Both the position numbers and the translations under genes were made by a program. From Bacteroidota bacterium (GTDB lineage: Bacteria; Bacteroidota; Bacteroidia; Bacteroidales; FEN-979), in NCBI GenBank assembly GCA_026391835.1, contig JAPLDF010000075.1, positions 62,001 through 126,000 on the forward strand: 64,000 bases of DNA, written 5' to 3'. Position 1 is the stretch's first letter. Every line of letters starts with the position of its first letter. Of this stretch, positions 45,848 through 55,762 are shown one piece after another. The notes under the pieces were generated by a model that was given only the letters and a program-made list of their open reading frames with translations, searched no databases and was not told the origin of the DNA.

Positions 45848-46363
45848 ATGCGCATCTACCTGATAGGATATATGGCTTCCGGCAAATCGAATCTGGGCAG
45901 GCTGCTGGCTGAAAGGCTGGGCTATGGGTTTCTCGACCTGGATTACATGTTTGAAGAACGGTTCAGGATTAGTGTGCTCGATTTTTTTGAAAAATATGAT
46001 GAACCAATTTTCCGGAAAATTGAACGTTCACTGCTCCAGGAAACAATTGTCCTTGAAGATATTGTAATTTCCACCGGAGGAGGCACACCCTGTTTTTACG
46101 ACAACATGGAGGTAATCAGGAAGGCCGGAACATCCATATACCTCCGCTGGGACATTCCTGCACTCGTGCACCGGTTAAAAATGGTAAAGCGCAAAAGGCC
46201 TCTTTTAAAGGATATTCCGCATACAGAACTGGAAGGCAAGGTCTCCATTCACCTGGCTGAGCGGGAGTTTTTTTACAACCAGGCAGATATAAAAATACAG
46301 GGTGAAACATTTGATATTGATCACCTCCTGTTCCTGTTACAAAGCCGTGTAACCGGTAGTTAA
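45848..46363 (+). CDS. aroK: Shikimate kinase
   Basis: 171 residues. P-loop GYMASGKSN (residues ~6-14), LDLDYMFEER with the shikimate-binding Asp, FRKIERSLL, ISTGGGTPCF (GGG motif) and the lid region KRKRPLLKD. It phosphorylates shikimate on the way to chorismate, the precursor also used by MqnA. The 3' end overlaps rlmD (convergent) by four bases. Confidence 0.95.
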   Translation: MRIYLIGYMASGKSNLGRLLAERLGYGFLDLDYMFEERFRISVLDFFEKYDEPIFRKIERSLLQETIVLEDIVISTGGGTPCFYDNMEVIRKAGTSIYLRWDIPALVHRLKMVKRKRPLLKDIPHTELEGKVSIHLAEREFFYNQADIKIQGETFDIDHLLFLLQSRVTGS

Positions 46364-47766
46364 TCCCTGATTTTCAGCAAGGCGATATTTTCAACATGCT
46401 GCGTATGGGGGAACATATCAACCGGCTGGCAGTTTTCCATAACATACCTGTCGCTCAGTATGGCAATATCCCTTGCCTGCGTGGCGGGGTTGCAACTTAC
46501 GTATACTACCTTTTCGGGGCACACTGCCATGATGGTTCGCACAACCTTTTCGTGCATGCCATTTCTCGGGGGATCTGTGATGATGATATCCGGTTTTCCC
46601 TGGGCCGTGATAAACTCAGGTGTCAATAATTTTTCAACTTCCCCGGCGAAAAAAACCGTATTGGAGATGTTGTTGATCTTTGAATTGATTTCAGCGTCGG
46701 CAATAGCCGCTGCAACCGATTCAATACCGATGACTTTTTTTACATAAGGTGCGATATAGTTTGCAATCGTTCCGGTACCGGTATAAAGATCATAAACAAG
46801 TTCGTCCCCTTTGAACATTGCAAATTCAGCGGCTATCCTGTAAAGATTTATCGCCTGGAATGAATTCGTCTGGAAAAAGGAGGCGGGGCCGATGCGAAAC
46901 TCGATCTCTTTGCCCCCGGGCAAAAATGGCGGCATCTTTTCAGTTATGTACGGATCGCCTTTGAAAAGGTTGAACTCAAGGTCGTATATGGTATCATTCT
47001 GTTTTGGATTGATCACATAAAAGAGGCTGGTAATTTCAGGAAACAACCCTGCCAGGTGTTCAAGCATCGGCATCAGATGTTCTTCGTTGTTTCGAACCAC
47101 CAGGATCACCATAAGTCCGCCTGCTTCAGTGTTGCGTATGATCAGGTTGCGTAAAAAACCCTGCCAGGTGCGCACATCATAGAAAGTGAGGTGATGGTCC
47201 ATGGCATATTTCCTGGCAGCGGTACGTATGGCATTTGAGGGATCCTTCATGTGAAAGCACTCAATGATATCCACGACCTTGTCATAAAACTGCGGGATAT
47301 GGAACCCCAGAGCATTTGTGTTGGCAGTTCCCGGTTCAACATTCCTGTCTTCATCGGTAAGCCAGCGGTGGTTTGAAAATGTATAGTCGAGTTTGTTGCG
47401 GTAATACCTCGTTTTTGGTGAGGGCAGGATGGGGGAGATCACCGGGTTCTCAAGTTTACCGATCCTGGTAAGACTTTCATAAACCTGTTTTTGCTTGTAG
47501 AAGAGCTGTTCTTCGTATTTCATGCCCTGCCACCGGCAGCCACCGCAGAGGCCGAAATGGGAACAATGGGGATCGGTTCTTTTTTCGGAATAGTGATGAA
47601 AGTGTACAGCTTTCCCCTCGAGGTATTTCTTTTTCTTCCTGGTTATCTGCACATCCACCACATCACCGGGTACCACAAAAGGCACAAACACGATCTTTTC
47701 GGCGATCTTGCCAACTGCCATGCCTTCTGCTCCGGCATCTATAATCTCTACATTTTCATAAATCAT
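46360..47766 (-). CDS. rlmD: 23S rRNA (uracil-5-)-methyltransferase RlmD/RumA family
   Basis: 468 residues. N-terminal TRAM domain (about 5-60), then the iron-sulfur cysteine set HCSHFGLCGGCRWQGMKYEEQLFYKQKQV near residues 70-95, and the methyltransferase domain with DLYTGTGTIANYIA, ITDPPRNGMHEKV and VYVSCNPATQARDI, where the SCNP Cys is the nucleophile. It methylates uridine at C5 in 23S rRNA; the exact position cannot be read from sequence. It starts with an ATGA overlap onto the end of the upstream histidine kinase gene. Confidence 0.93.
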   Translation of the reverse strand: MIYENVEIIDAGAEGMAVGKIAEKIVFVPFVVPGDVVDVQITRKKKKYLEGKAVHFHHYSEKRTDPHCSHFGLCGGCRWQGMKYEEQLFYKQKQVYESLTRIGKLENPVISPILPSPKTRYYRNKLDYTFSNHRWLTDEDRNVEPGTANTNALGFHIPQFYDKVVDIIECFHMKDPSNAIRTAARKYAMDHHLTFYDVRTWQGFLRNLIIRNTEAGGLMVILVVRNNEEHLMPMLEHLAGLFPEITSLFYVINPKQNDTIYDLEFNLFKGDPYITEKMPPFLPGGKEIEFRIGPASFFQTNSFQAINLYRIAAEFAMFKGDELVYDLYTGTGTIANYIAPYVKKVIGIESVAAAIADAEINSKINNISNTVFFAGEVEKLLTPEFITAQGKPDIIITDPPRNGMHEKVVRTIMAVCPEKVVYVSCNPATQARDIAILSDRYVMENCQPVDMFPHTQHVENIALLKIRD

Positions 47767-50700
47767 ACGTTTCCTTTCTGTTCCGGCATCAGATATTTTG
47801 TGATGACGGCATACAGGTCATCTTTCCTGAAGGGCTTTGACAAATAATCATCCATGCCTGACTCGATACATTTTTCACGGTCTCCGGGCAATGCGATGGC
47901 TGTTAATGCAATGATCGGAATATGCCGGCCGGGGCCTTCCATACTCCGGATTTCCCTGGTAGCCTGGAACCCGTCTTTCTCAGGCATGTGCACATCCATG
48001 AAGATCAGGTCAATCTTGTTGTTTTTGTATTGCAGGATTGCCTCGTCGCCATTGATAGCCGACAGAACATTAACACCTGTTTTCAGCAGCATAACACTCA
48101 GTAATTTCATATTGATGCTGTTATCCTCTGCAATCAAAATATTCTTTCCCGGCTCCACCTGCAAATTTTCCTGGCCGGATGGCAGCGGACGGTCTGATCT
48201 TTCACTGGAACCGGACCTTCCCTGGTGGAGAAGTTCAAAAAAGTCTTTCATCTTTACAGGTTTGGTAAGGTATCGATCAATTCCGAGGTTTTTACACCTT
48301 TCGATGATATTGTCTTTTTCTACAGAGGAGTACATGAAAATGACCGGGTCGCTCCTCAGGTCATGGTTTGCCCTGATCTTTTCAGCAACTGCAAGGCCAT
48401 CCATACCTGGCATATGCATGTCAACGATTACGAGGTCGAAACCCTGCCCGGGTTGGTCAGCGGTTTTTAGCTCTTCCAGTGCATCGTGTCCATTCGAACA
48501 AACCGTAGAATCAATTCCCCAGTAAGTAAGCATGTCCTTCAGGATCTTGAGGTTCGTAAAGTTGTCATCAACAACCAAAACCCTGCTGATATCCGATTTT
48601 GGCAGCTGTTCCGGCCTGTGTTCCGTGGCAACCTTCAAAGGCAGCTCACAACTGAAGGTACTGCCGATACCAGGCTCACTTTCAACGATCAGCCTGCCGT
48701 TCATTATTGTTGTAAGCATCTTTGAAATGGATAAGCCCAATCCCGTACCTCCATATTTTCTTGTTGTGGAATTATCAGCCTGGGTGAACTGATCGAAAAT
48801 ATGCCCCTGTTTGGATTCCTCTATTCCGATGCCGGTATCTTTCACACTGAATAATATTCTTTCATTGCCATCAGCAGCTTCATAGCCGGGTTGTCTCCGG
48901 GCAGAAATACAGATTTCCCCTTTTTCGGTGAATTTTATGGCATTGCTGATAAAATTTACCAGAATCTGGCGTATGCGCAATGGATCGCCATAAAAATACT
49001 CCGGCAGTCCCGGCTCAATTTCACACAATAGCTCTAAATTCTTTTCGAATGCTTTGACTGTCAATATATCAACACTTTTTTCCAGGACATCGTAAATGTT
49101 GAATTCCACATGCTCGATTTCAAGTTTTCCGGCTTCGATTTTTGAAAAGTCAAGAATGTTGTTGATTGTATCGAGCAGCAGGTAGGCTGACGTCTGAATT
49201 GATTCAAGGTAATCCCGCTGGCTTGATGAAAGGTTTGTAGTGAGCGCAAGTTCAGTCATCCCGATCACCCCGTTCATGGGTGTCCGGATTTCGTGGCTCA
49301 TGGTTGCCAGAAATTCTGATTTAGCAAGGTTGGCCCTTTCAGCTTCTTCTTTTGCCTTCTGCAGCGCCACTTCAATCTGTTTTCTTTCAGTAATATCAAT
49401 AAGGATGGCGATTATAGCCGGTTCGTTGTCGAGAATAATGGTGTCGCTCCTGATGATTGTATCTTTGACCTCGCCCCGTTTTGTAATGGCCTTAATCTCG
49501 TAATCTCTTACCTGTTCTATTCCCTGAGCCCGTTTACGCAGGTTTTCTATCACAGTCGGTTTTGATTCCTCCGCAATAAAATCCATGATATCGGTTTCAA
49601 GTATTTCTTCCAGCGAAGTTCCCATAACGGCGAGTGCAGCATCATTGGCGAAAATTATTTTTCCCTTCCGGTGTATGATAATAAGATCCGGCAGTTTATG
49701 TACCAGGGTTGAATAACGTTGATTGCTGTCAAACAGTGCTTTTTCAACTCTTTTCCGTTCTGTTATATCCTCAAAGCTTTCGATACCGCCGATGATGTTC
49801 CCGATCGGATCCCTGAGGATGTCGACATTTTTCGAAATGGTTATTATTTGCCCTGATTTGCTTTTAATAGTGCATTCGCGTCCGTGTATCGGCTTGACAA
49901 TAGTCTGCTCAAACAGGCCGCATCGCTCATTGCAGGGAGTTTCAGCAAAAGCATGGCAGGAGTTCCCCATCATCTCCTGTTTGGAAAAGCCGGTGATCTC
50001 TTCTGCCTGTTTGTTCCAACTGGTTATTTTCTGGTCGCAATCCACTGTGAAGAGGGCGCTTGGTATTACCCTGTAAAGCAATTCCGCAAATTCCTTTGCC
50101 TCTGTCAGCGCCTTTTCAGTATGCTTCCGTTCAGTAATATCTTCTTTGATGGCGATGAAATTTATTACTTCACCATCCTGGTTTTTAATCGGGGCGATAC
50201 TGGTTGATTCCCAGAAATAGTCACCATTTTTCTTAACGTTGTAGATCTCTCCTTTCCATTCATTTCCCGATGAGATCGTTTTCCACAGATTCTTATAAAA
50301 TGCATCATCCTGGAAACCTGATTTTAATATCCTTGGATTTTGTCCGATGGCTTCAATCGGCAGATAGCCGGTAAGTTCGGTAAAGCGTTGGTTTACATAC
50401 TCGATTCTGCCATTTGGATCGGTAATCATGATGGTATTGGCACTCTGTTCCACCGCAGTTGACAGCTTCCTGATCTGTTCATCTGCCAGGTCTTTTTCTG
50501 CAATTTTTTTGATCAAATCGGATTGCTGGGTGTTAAACCTGCGCAGGAGCCGGGCAATATCCCCGAACTCATTTTGCTTTTCAAGGATATCCTTAACATA
50601 GCCGATATTCCCGTTCGACAGACTGGTCGTTATTTGTTTGAGCGGTGTTGAAACCCACCTGTTTATCCAGTATAGAAAAATTAAAAATACGAGTATGAGG

Positions 50701-51461
50701 ATGAGGGCACCTGCAACAGCAAAATAACCCAACATATTCAGTTCGCTGGACAATTGATTGTTGCGCTGAAAACTCAGGAAACCCGGCTTGTTTCCTTTTG
50801 TGTCGGACAATTCATGGTATATCAGTTCAACTTCACTTTTTAGCTGATCAAGCCCTGTCAGGGCATGGTGGTGGATTTCAAGTTGAAACCCGGTTGCTTT
50901 TTCGATCTCGGCGCAATAACCGGCATTCCATGTTTTTGCTGCAACCAGGTAGGCATTCGGGGAGGTCCGGTGCGCAATATCATAGGTAGGTACTACCGTT
51001 GCACAAAATATCTCATAGAGTTGGCCGCGTTGAAACATGAAACAGCTTCTGAAACTGTTTCCCGAGAAAAGATCTTTGATTTCTCCGGGAGTCAGCGAAA
51101 AGCCATTGTCACTGAAATCATCGACTGCAAACACAGGCAGCCCTCTCAAATCATAGATGCCCAGATAACTCATACTGAATGTGGAGAGAATGGGAGGCAG
51201 GTTGTTTTTGGCCCACACCGTATCCTTGGTTTTAGCGGATAACACCATTTCGTCCCAGGCGGAATTATCCTTTACAGGTTTTAAAAAACCCTCCATCTTG
51301 AATTCAAGGACGGTTCGTATTACCTGGGCGTCACTGGTTTGCTTTGACACCATGTACAAATGCTGCTCTTCAGCCCTGATATAAAAGAACCCCAGGGCAA
51401 ATAATACAAAAAAACCCAACAAGGCTATAAAAAGTAGTGTTATCTTAGTCTTGGTTCTCAT
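47763..51461 (-). CDS. Hybrid sensor histidine kinase with three PAS and two receiver domains
   Basis: 1232 residues. TM1 about 7-28, a periplasmic sensor region to ~240 resembling CHASE4, TM2 about 243-266, a short linker, PAS domains starting near residues 340, 460 and 590 (each followed by a PAC-like ITERK block), HisKA with the phosphorylatable His723 in SHEIRTPMNGVIG, HATPase ~830-945 (NAIKFTEKGE, DTGIGIEES, GTGLGLSISK), receiver 1 with Asp1014 in IVDMHMPGMDG and receiver 2 with Asp1156 in FMDVHMPEKDG. It lacks an HPt domain; a separate HPt gene is divergent next door. The stop overlaps the rlmD start by four bases. Confidence 0.94.
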   Translation of the reverse strand: MRTKTKITLLFIALLGFFVLFALGFFYIRAEEQHLYMVSKQTSDAQVIRTVLEFKMEGFLKPVKDNSAWDEMVLSAKTKDTVWAKNNLPPILSTFSMSYLGIYDLRGLPVFAVDDFSDNGFSLTPGEIKDLFSGNSFRSCFMFQRGQLYEIFCATVVPTYDIAHRTSPNAYLVAAKTWNAGYCAEIEKATGFQLEIHHHALTGLDQLKSEVELIYHELSDTKGNKPGFLSFQRNNQLSSELNMLGYFAVAGALILILVFLIFLYWINRWVSTPLKQITTSLSNGNIGYVKDILEKQNEFGDIARLLRRFNTQQSDLIKKIAEKDLADEQIRKLSTAVEQSANTIMITDPNGRIEYVNQRFTELTGYLPIEAIGQNPRILKSGFQDDAFYKNLWKTISSGNEWKGEIYNVKKNGDYFWESTSIAPIKNQDGEVINFIAIKEDITERKHTEKALTEAKEFAELLYRVIPSALFTVDCDQKITSWNKQAEEITGFSKQEMMGNSCHAFAETPCNERCGLFEQTIVKPIHGRECTIKSKSGQIITISKNVDILRDPIGNIIGGIESFEDITERKRVEKALFDSNQRYSTLVHKLPDLIIIHRKGKIIFANDAALAVMGTSLEEILETDIMDFIAEESKPTVIENLRKRAQGIEQVRDYEIKAITKRGEVKDTIIRSDTIILDNEPAIIAILIDITERKQIEVALQKAKEEAERANLAKSEFLATMSHEIRTPMNGVIGMTELALTTNLSSSQRDYLESIQTSAYLLLDTINNILDFSKIEAGKLEIEHVEFNIYDVLEKSVDILTVKAFEKNLELLCEIEPGLPEYFYGDPLRIRQILVNFISNAIKFTEKGEICISARRQPGYEAADGNERILFSVKDTGIGIEESKQGHIFDQFTQADNSTTRKYGGTGLGLSISKMLTTIMNGRLIVESEPGIGSTFSCELPLKVATEHRPEQLPKSDISRVLVVDDNFTNLKILKDMLTYWGIDSTVCSNGHDALEELKTADQPGQGFDLVIVDMHMPGMDGLAVAEKIRANHDLRSDPVIFMYSSVEKDNIIERCKNLGIDRYLTKPVKMKDFFELLHQGRSGSSERSDRPLPSGQENLQVEPGKNILIAEDNSINMKLLSVMLLKTGVNVLSAINGDEAILQYKNNKIDLIFMDVHMPEKDGFQATREIRSMEGPGRHIPIIALTAIALPGDREKCIESGMDDYLSKPFRKDDLYAVITKYLMPEQKGNV

Positions 51462-51521
51462 AAATCACCGCTTTGGTGAACAATATTAATCAAAATTCCG
51501 GTAGTATCCAACGAATTATTT

Positions 51522-51539
51522 ACTAAATTAGTCAACTAA
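51522..51539. promoter_or_regulatory. Overlapping ACTAA/TTAGT half-sites between kinase and HPt gene
   Basis: ACTAA-A-TTAGT-CA-ACTAA: three alternating half-sites in the divergent promoter region. This could be an operator for both genes, but symmetry of short A/T-rich words arises easily by chance. Confidence 0.3.
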
Positions 51540-51562
51540 ATCGGGTTCGCCTTTCATGGGAA

Positions 51563-52126
51563 ATGAACCATTTGAACTTTATGTATATGATAGATAAACA
51601 GGAATTTAATAACAATTTTCAATATTTCGACGCAGCAACAATCGTCGATGTTATTGATTTATTTGCAATTCAGCAGCCCGAACTTATCAGGCTTCTGGAG
51701 CAGCATATAGCTGAAACCAACCTTGTTCAGATTAAGTTCTTTGCGCACAAACTGAGAGGCCCCTGCCTGCAATTCTTTGATCCCGTTTCATCGAATCATG
51801 GGGAAATAATGGAAGAGGCTGCAAACCGGAAAATCATCGAGGTGGTTGATTTGCTCATCCCGGACTATCCCGATTCTCTGCGGGATATGCGGCAGGAGTT
51901 CGATGAGATTGATCTCATTCAAAAAAAAATTGCTCCTCGTCTTTCGCTGAAAGCATTTCTTTCCGGGTTTACTGATTCATTTTCAGCTGAAAAGGCCTTG
52001 AAACTGGAAGATTTGGAGAAGAACAAGATTGCCGACGGGATGCCCCTGATGTTTGCTGATTTGAAGGCATCCTCTTCCGAATTGCTTGCTGAACTATTGG
52101 CAATGAAGAAGGAACTCATTTCCTGA
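51563..52126 (+). CDS. Stand-alone HPt phosphotransfer protein
   Basis: 187 residues. The stretch around residues 30-70 fits an HPt helix pair: DLFAIQQPELIRLLEQHIAETNLVQIKFFAHKLRG, with His62 in AHKLRG (family pattern HxLKG) as the phosphoacceptor. The rest is helical and unlike typical HPt (DPVSSNHGEIMEEAANRK). Met codons at 51563, 51581 and 51587 are all possible starts. Divergent from a hybrid kinase that has receivers but no HPt, so it likely relays phosphate from that kinase. The final response regulator is not in the window. Confidence 0.75.
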   Translation: MNHLNFMYMIDKQEFNNNFQYFDAATIVDVIDLFAIQQPELIRLLEQHIAETNLVQIKFFAHKLRGPCLQFFDPVSSNHGEIMEEAANRKIIEVVDLLIPDYPDSLRDMRQEFDEIDLIQKKIAPRLSLKAFLSGFTDSFSAEKALKLEDLEKNKIADGMPLMFADLKASSSELLAELLAMKKELIS

Positions 52127-52186
52127 TTGGAGTGCTCTTCACAAGTCAACATATGCAGGTTCAAACCATCACAAAATGTCGATACC

Positions 52187-54037
52187 ATGAAAACATTCAT
52201 CTACGGCCTGTTTTCCGAAACCGGTCAAATTGCCAATTACCTTGTTCCTGATCAGAAATTTGCCAACATACAGGGTTCTGTTTATTCCGGCGGTTACCTG
52301 ACTGCTACACGAGGTAACAGGAATTTATACCTTCACCACCGGATATACAACCTCGCTGAGATCGGATCAAGGTTGGGCTTTTCGTCAAATGATCCTGCCG
52401 GTTTGATTTTCGAATTAATTGAAAAGGAAGGAATCCGGGGCATTGAATTGGTGAATGGCAAGTTTACGATTATTATCAGTGAGCCCGGAAAGACAACCAT
52501 TTACCGTGACCGGAACGGAGAGGATCGTATGATCTACTTTACGAAGGAGTTCTTTACGGATTCATACCAGGCTTTGAAAGAGTTTAAGAGTTTTGTTGCA
52601 AGGCCTGACCTCACAGGGATAACAACCTTTCTCAAGGTAGGCTATATCCCGGCTCCGTGCACTTCCCTTGAAGGTGTCATGAAAGTCCCGGCAGGAGAGG
52701 TTTTTACAATTTCCAGGGAGGGTGTCAAGTCCGAAAAACTATTTGATTTTCAATCGATGTTGCATGCCAAACGTGACCCTGTGTCGCTGGAAGATACCGT
52801 AGAACAGTATCGTGACCTGTTGAAAAAGTCACTGATCCGCAGGATTGATGGTGCGGATGTTGTGGGTGCGTTGCTTAGCGGCGGTTATGATTCCGGTGGA
52901 AACATTGCAATGCTCCGGGATGTTCATTCAAAAACAATTAAAACCTATTCCATCGGCTTTAAAGATAACCCTGCATCAGAATTGCCATATGCAAAGATGA
53001 TGGCCGAACAGTTTGGTGCTGACCACCACGAATACATAATGGATGGAACAGAGATTGAATTTTTGCCCGACATCATCGATTATATGGGTGACCCGTTCTC
53101 AGAATCGGGATTCATGCTCAATTACGCTGCCATGAAGATGGTGAGTAACGAAAACCTTCCTGTGACCATAGGCGGGGATGGCAATGATCAGTATTTCGGT
53201 GCTGAGATCAGGGATACTGCCATGTATTTTAAATTCCACCAGTCAGGACTTGCCCCGGTATCTGCTCTTTTCGACAAACTAAGCGACAACAGCCTCTTCG
53301 ACAATGACAACATCCTTTTCAGGATTCAATTCCAGAATCAAAAAATTGCCAAAGTAATGGAACCGGTGACTTTTGGGCTTCATGATTTTCAGCTGAAAAA
53401 ACTGTTTAATATGAAGAGCATTCCAACTCACCCTTACCTGAAAGACATTCCGGGGAAATTTTCCACCTATGAAGAGCTTTTTCTGCAGCGAAACTATTAC
53501 CTGAATCTTCGCCATGCAGTGAATGAAGTCATTATTTTTAAAGCTTCCAGGCTTTCGGAGAAATTCGATGTTAACCTTGCATTTTCTTACACCGACCTTG
53601 ATATCTATAATTTCCTTCAGCATTTACCCATCAACCTTCGCGCGAAAGGAACCATAAAAGAGACCATGAAGGGGAAAGGTGTGTCTAAGTATATTCACAA
53701 GCAATTGGTAAAACCCATGCTCCCTGATGCCGTCACCAACCGCCCCAAGCAGGGGGGGTTCTCGCCACTTGAAATATTCTTCAATAGCCGTGAACGGCGT
53801 GAGAAAATATACAGGTATGTCCGGAATTCCGCTTTTGCAAAATCATTGAAAAATGCTGAGTATTTGGAGCAGTTTTTCAAACAATATGAGTCATTGTCGA
53901 CCGGGAAAGGCTATTGGTTCTGGTATAAACAAGTCAAATCAAACCAGATGCTAAACCTGCTGATCATTTCCTTGTGGTGGGACAAAGTCATCCAAGGCAA
54001 AAACAACAGCAAATTGTCTGATTACCTTGGCAATTAA
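52187..54037 (+). CDS. Asparagine-synthase-like protein lacking the glutaminase Cys
   Basis: 616 residues from MKTFIYGLFSETG. The N-terminal half has the class II amidotransferase fold pattern but begins without Cys2, so it cannot hydrolyse glutamine in the usual way. The C-terminal half has the ATP pyrophosphatase motif SGGYDS (residues 231-236) and the downstream FGADHHEYIMD and GGDGNDQYFG blocks. So it should adenylate a carboxylate and form an amide or related bond with free ammonia or another amine. An upstream ATG at 52127 would abut the HPt gene but adds unconserved residues. Nearby glycan genes suggest a surface-polymer modification; unproven. Confidence 0.75.
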   Translation: MKTFIYGLFSETGQIANYLVPDQKFANIQGSVYSGGYLTATRGNRNLYLHHRIYNLAEIGSRLGFSSNDPAGLIFELIEKEGIRGIELVNGKFTIIISEPGKTTIYRDRNGEDRMIYFTKEFFTDSYQALKEFKSFVARPDLTGITTFLKVGYIPAPCTSLEGVMKVPAGEVFTISREGVKSEKLFDFQSMLHAKRDPVSLEDTVEQYRDLLKKSLIRRIDGADVVGALLSGGYDSGGNIAMLRDVHSKTIKTYSIGFKDNPASELPYAKMMAEQFGADHHEYIMDGTEIEFLPDIIDYMGDPFSESGFMLNYAAMKMVSNENLPVTIGGDGNDQYFGAEIRDTAMYFKFHQSGLAPVSALFDKLSDNSLFDNDNILFRIQFQNQKIAKVMEPVTFGLHDFQLKKLFNMKSIPTHPYLKDIPGKFSTYEELFLQRNYYLNLRHAVNEVIIFKASRLSEKFDVNLAFSYTDLDIYNFLQHLPINLRAKGTIKETMKGKGVSKYIHKQLVKPMLPDAVTNRPKQGGFSPLEIFFNSRERREKIYRYVRNSAFAKSLKNAEYLEQFFKQYESLSTGKGYWFWYKQVKSNQMLNLLIISLWWDKVIQGKNNSKLSDYLGN

Positions 54038-54053
54038 CCAGTGTCCGGCAAGA

Positions 54054-55748
54054 TCAGTCACCTGCTGTTTTTTTTATGAACCTTCCTGACAGGTTCTGGT
54101 TTCCGGCTCTTAAAGTATAAAGGTAAATCCCATTTGGAAGAGTCCGGATGTCTGTTTTCCTGGTGTTGATTCCTGCATTCAACAGGCCCCAATCCCAAGT
54201 TCCGTGAAGGATTCCCCGTGTATCATAGATAGAAAAGGTGATGTTTATTTGCCTGAATAACCGGAACCGGATTGTAATAGAATTTTCAGCCGGGTTCGGG
54301 AACAGATCAACAGTTGATTCAGAAGGATTCTGATTGAATAAAACACCCAGGTACGCCGGATCGTATTCATGAGCCCCGATATCAAATTGACTCCCATAGA
54401 GCCGGTTATGGTAAAAATAATCAATGGTTATTCCTTTGCCATCTGAATACCCGGCATCGATAAGCGGTGACAGGGGCAGAAGGGCATAGTTGGCCCCCGA
54501 AAATCCGGCGCTGTCCCCGGTCCTGGCTAAATAGTTGTTCTGCATGTTAACTGATGAGGTCGGGTCGGTGACCATGATGTAGGAGTCCTTGCCTTTAAAT
54601 CCTGTATGCCCGTGCTCGTAATAATCAAAATTCCCGGGGTTGATGATGGCATTGGAAGCGATCAGGCTGTTCCTGCTGTGGTTACTTGAAAACCTGATCC
54701 CGTCAGACTTCGGATTAATAATGTCATTAAAAAGAATGTCGAATGATGAATCCTGTAGAACAGTTACATCAGTGACGAAAATTCCATATTTCATGTCGGA
54801 AGAATCACCCGGGGAGTACATTTTACCAGCATTAACAATAAGGTTGTTGTAGATCCTGTAACCACCGAGGCCATGGCTTTCGATGCCATTGCCCATGCCA
54901 TCAGAAATAGAATTGTTGAAGCAGTCACATTTTGAACCTCCTCCGATCAATATCCCCGACATTTGATTCTGAGATTTGGCCTGGCTGTCAAACATTACTA
55001 AGTTATTGAATATCTGGCAATCTGATGAAGCAGAACTTACCTGCACACCATCCCAGCCGGTGTATTTGATAATATTGTTATACACCCTCACCCCCTTCAG
55101 CAAACTCGGCATAAGCAAGGTGTCTTTACCGTTGCAATGCACAACTTGCCCGAAGTACTTGGTGCTCCCGATATAGAGACCTTCAAAACTCACACCTGAT
55201 ATAAAGTTGTCATGGATGATGGTGTTGAACTGCGTGAATTTATCACGTGTAGTCAGGAAGGTACTATCGGGATCTGTTTTTGCACTCACGCCAACTCCCA
55301 TGCAATTTTCAATTGAAATATGGTCAATTTCAAAATCGGAACACATGTCTCCGATGCCAAAACCTCCTCCATTGCCTACCCTTGAAATCATAAATCCATA
55401 AAAATGGTCTACATCTCCGGTACCTGTAAACCTGAAATACCTGCATTTCCTGATAGAAATACCGTAATAGTGGTCGGTATCGAACATCACAACCCCGCCA
55501 TTGTTCATCATAATGATCGGACGGTCTTCAGTACCATGGAAATTACGGATCAGCAGGAATGCACGACGCCCATGTTCAAACAGGAGGGTGTCCCCGGGAA
55601 CGACCTGATTGTAAGGAGTTAACGCTCCGTCGATTGTTGTGGTAAGTGAATCTATATGATAGCCTTTTGGCTGTGCATGAACAAGCTTACCGGCAAATAA
55701 AAAAAGCAATATCAGTTGAAACAGGATGATTCGGTAAAGAAGGGACAT
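54054..55748 (-). CDS. T9SS-exported parallel beta-helix protein
   Basis: 564 residues. Signal peptide 1-26 (ending VHAQ). Residues ~90-420 show right-handed beta-helix repeats (YFRFTGTGDVDHFYGFMISRVGN, GVRVYNNIIKYTGWDGVQVSS, DCQIFNNLVMFD, YRIYNNLIVNAG), a fold used by pectate lyases and other polysaccharide-active proteins; catalytic residues cannot be named. The last ~85 residues are a type A T9SS sorting domain (VDLFPNPAENSITI, FSIYDTRGILHG, LPNGIYLYTL). Last gene of the minus-strand glycan locus, so it may act on the exported polymer. Confidence 0.8.
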   Translation of the reverse strand: MSLLYRIILFQLILLFLFAGKLVHAQPKGYHIDSLTTTIDGALTPYNQVVPGDTLLFEHGRRAFLLIRNFHGTEDRPIIMMNNGGVVMFDTDHYYGISIRKCRYFRFTGTGDVDHFYGFMISRVGNGGGFGIGDMCSDFEIDHISIENCMGVGVSAKTDPDSTFLTTRDKFTQFNTIIHDNFISGVSFEGLYIGSTKYFGQVVHCNGKDTLLMPSLLKGVRVYNNIIKYTGWDGVQVSSASSDCQIFNNLVMFDSQAKSQNQMSGILIGGGSKCDCFNNSISDGMGNGIESHGLGGYRIYNNLIVNAGKMYSPGDSSDMKYGIFVTDVTVLQDSSFDILFNDIINPKSDGIRFSSNHSRNSLIASNAIINPGNFDYYEHGHTGFKGKDSYIMVTDPTSSVNMQNNYLARTGDSAGFSGANYALLPLSPLIDAGYSDGKGITIDYFYHNRLYGSQFDIGAHEYDPAYLGVLFNQNPSESTVDLFPNPAENSITIRFRLFRQINITFSIYDTRGILHGTWDWGLLNAGINTRKTDIRTLPNGIYLYTLRAGNQNLSGRFIKKTAGD

Positions 55749-55762
55749 TGTTTCAGGATAAA

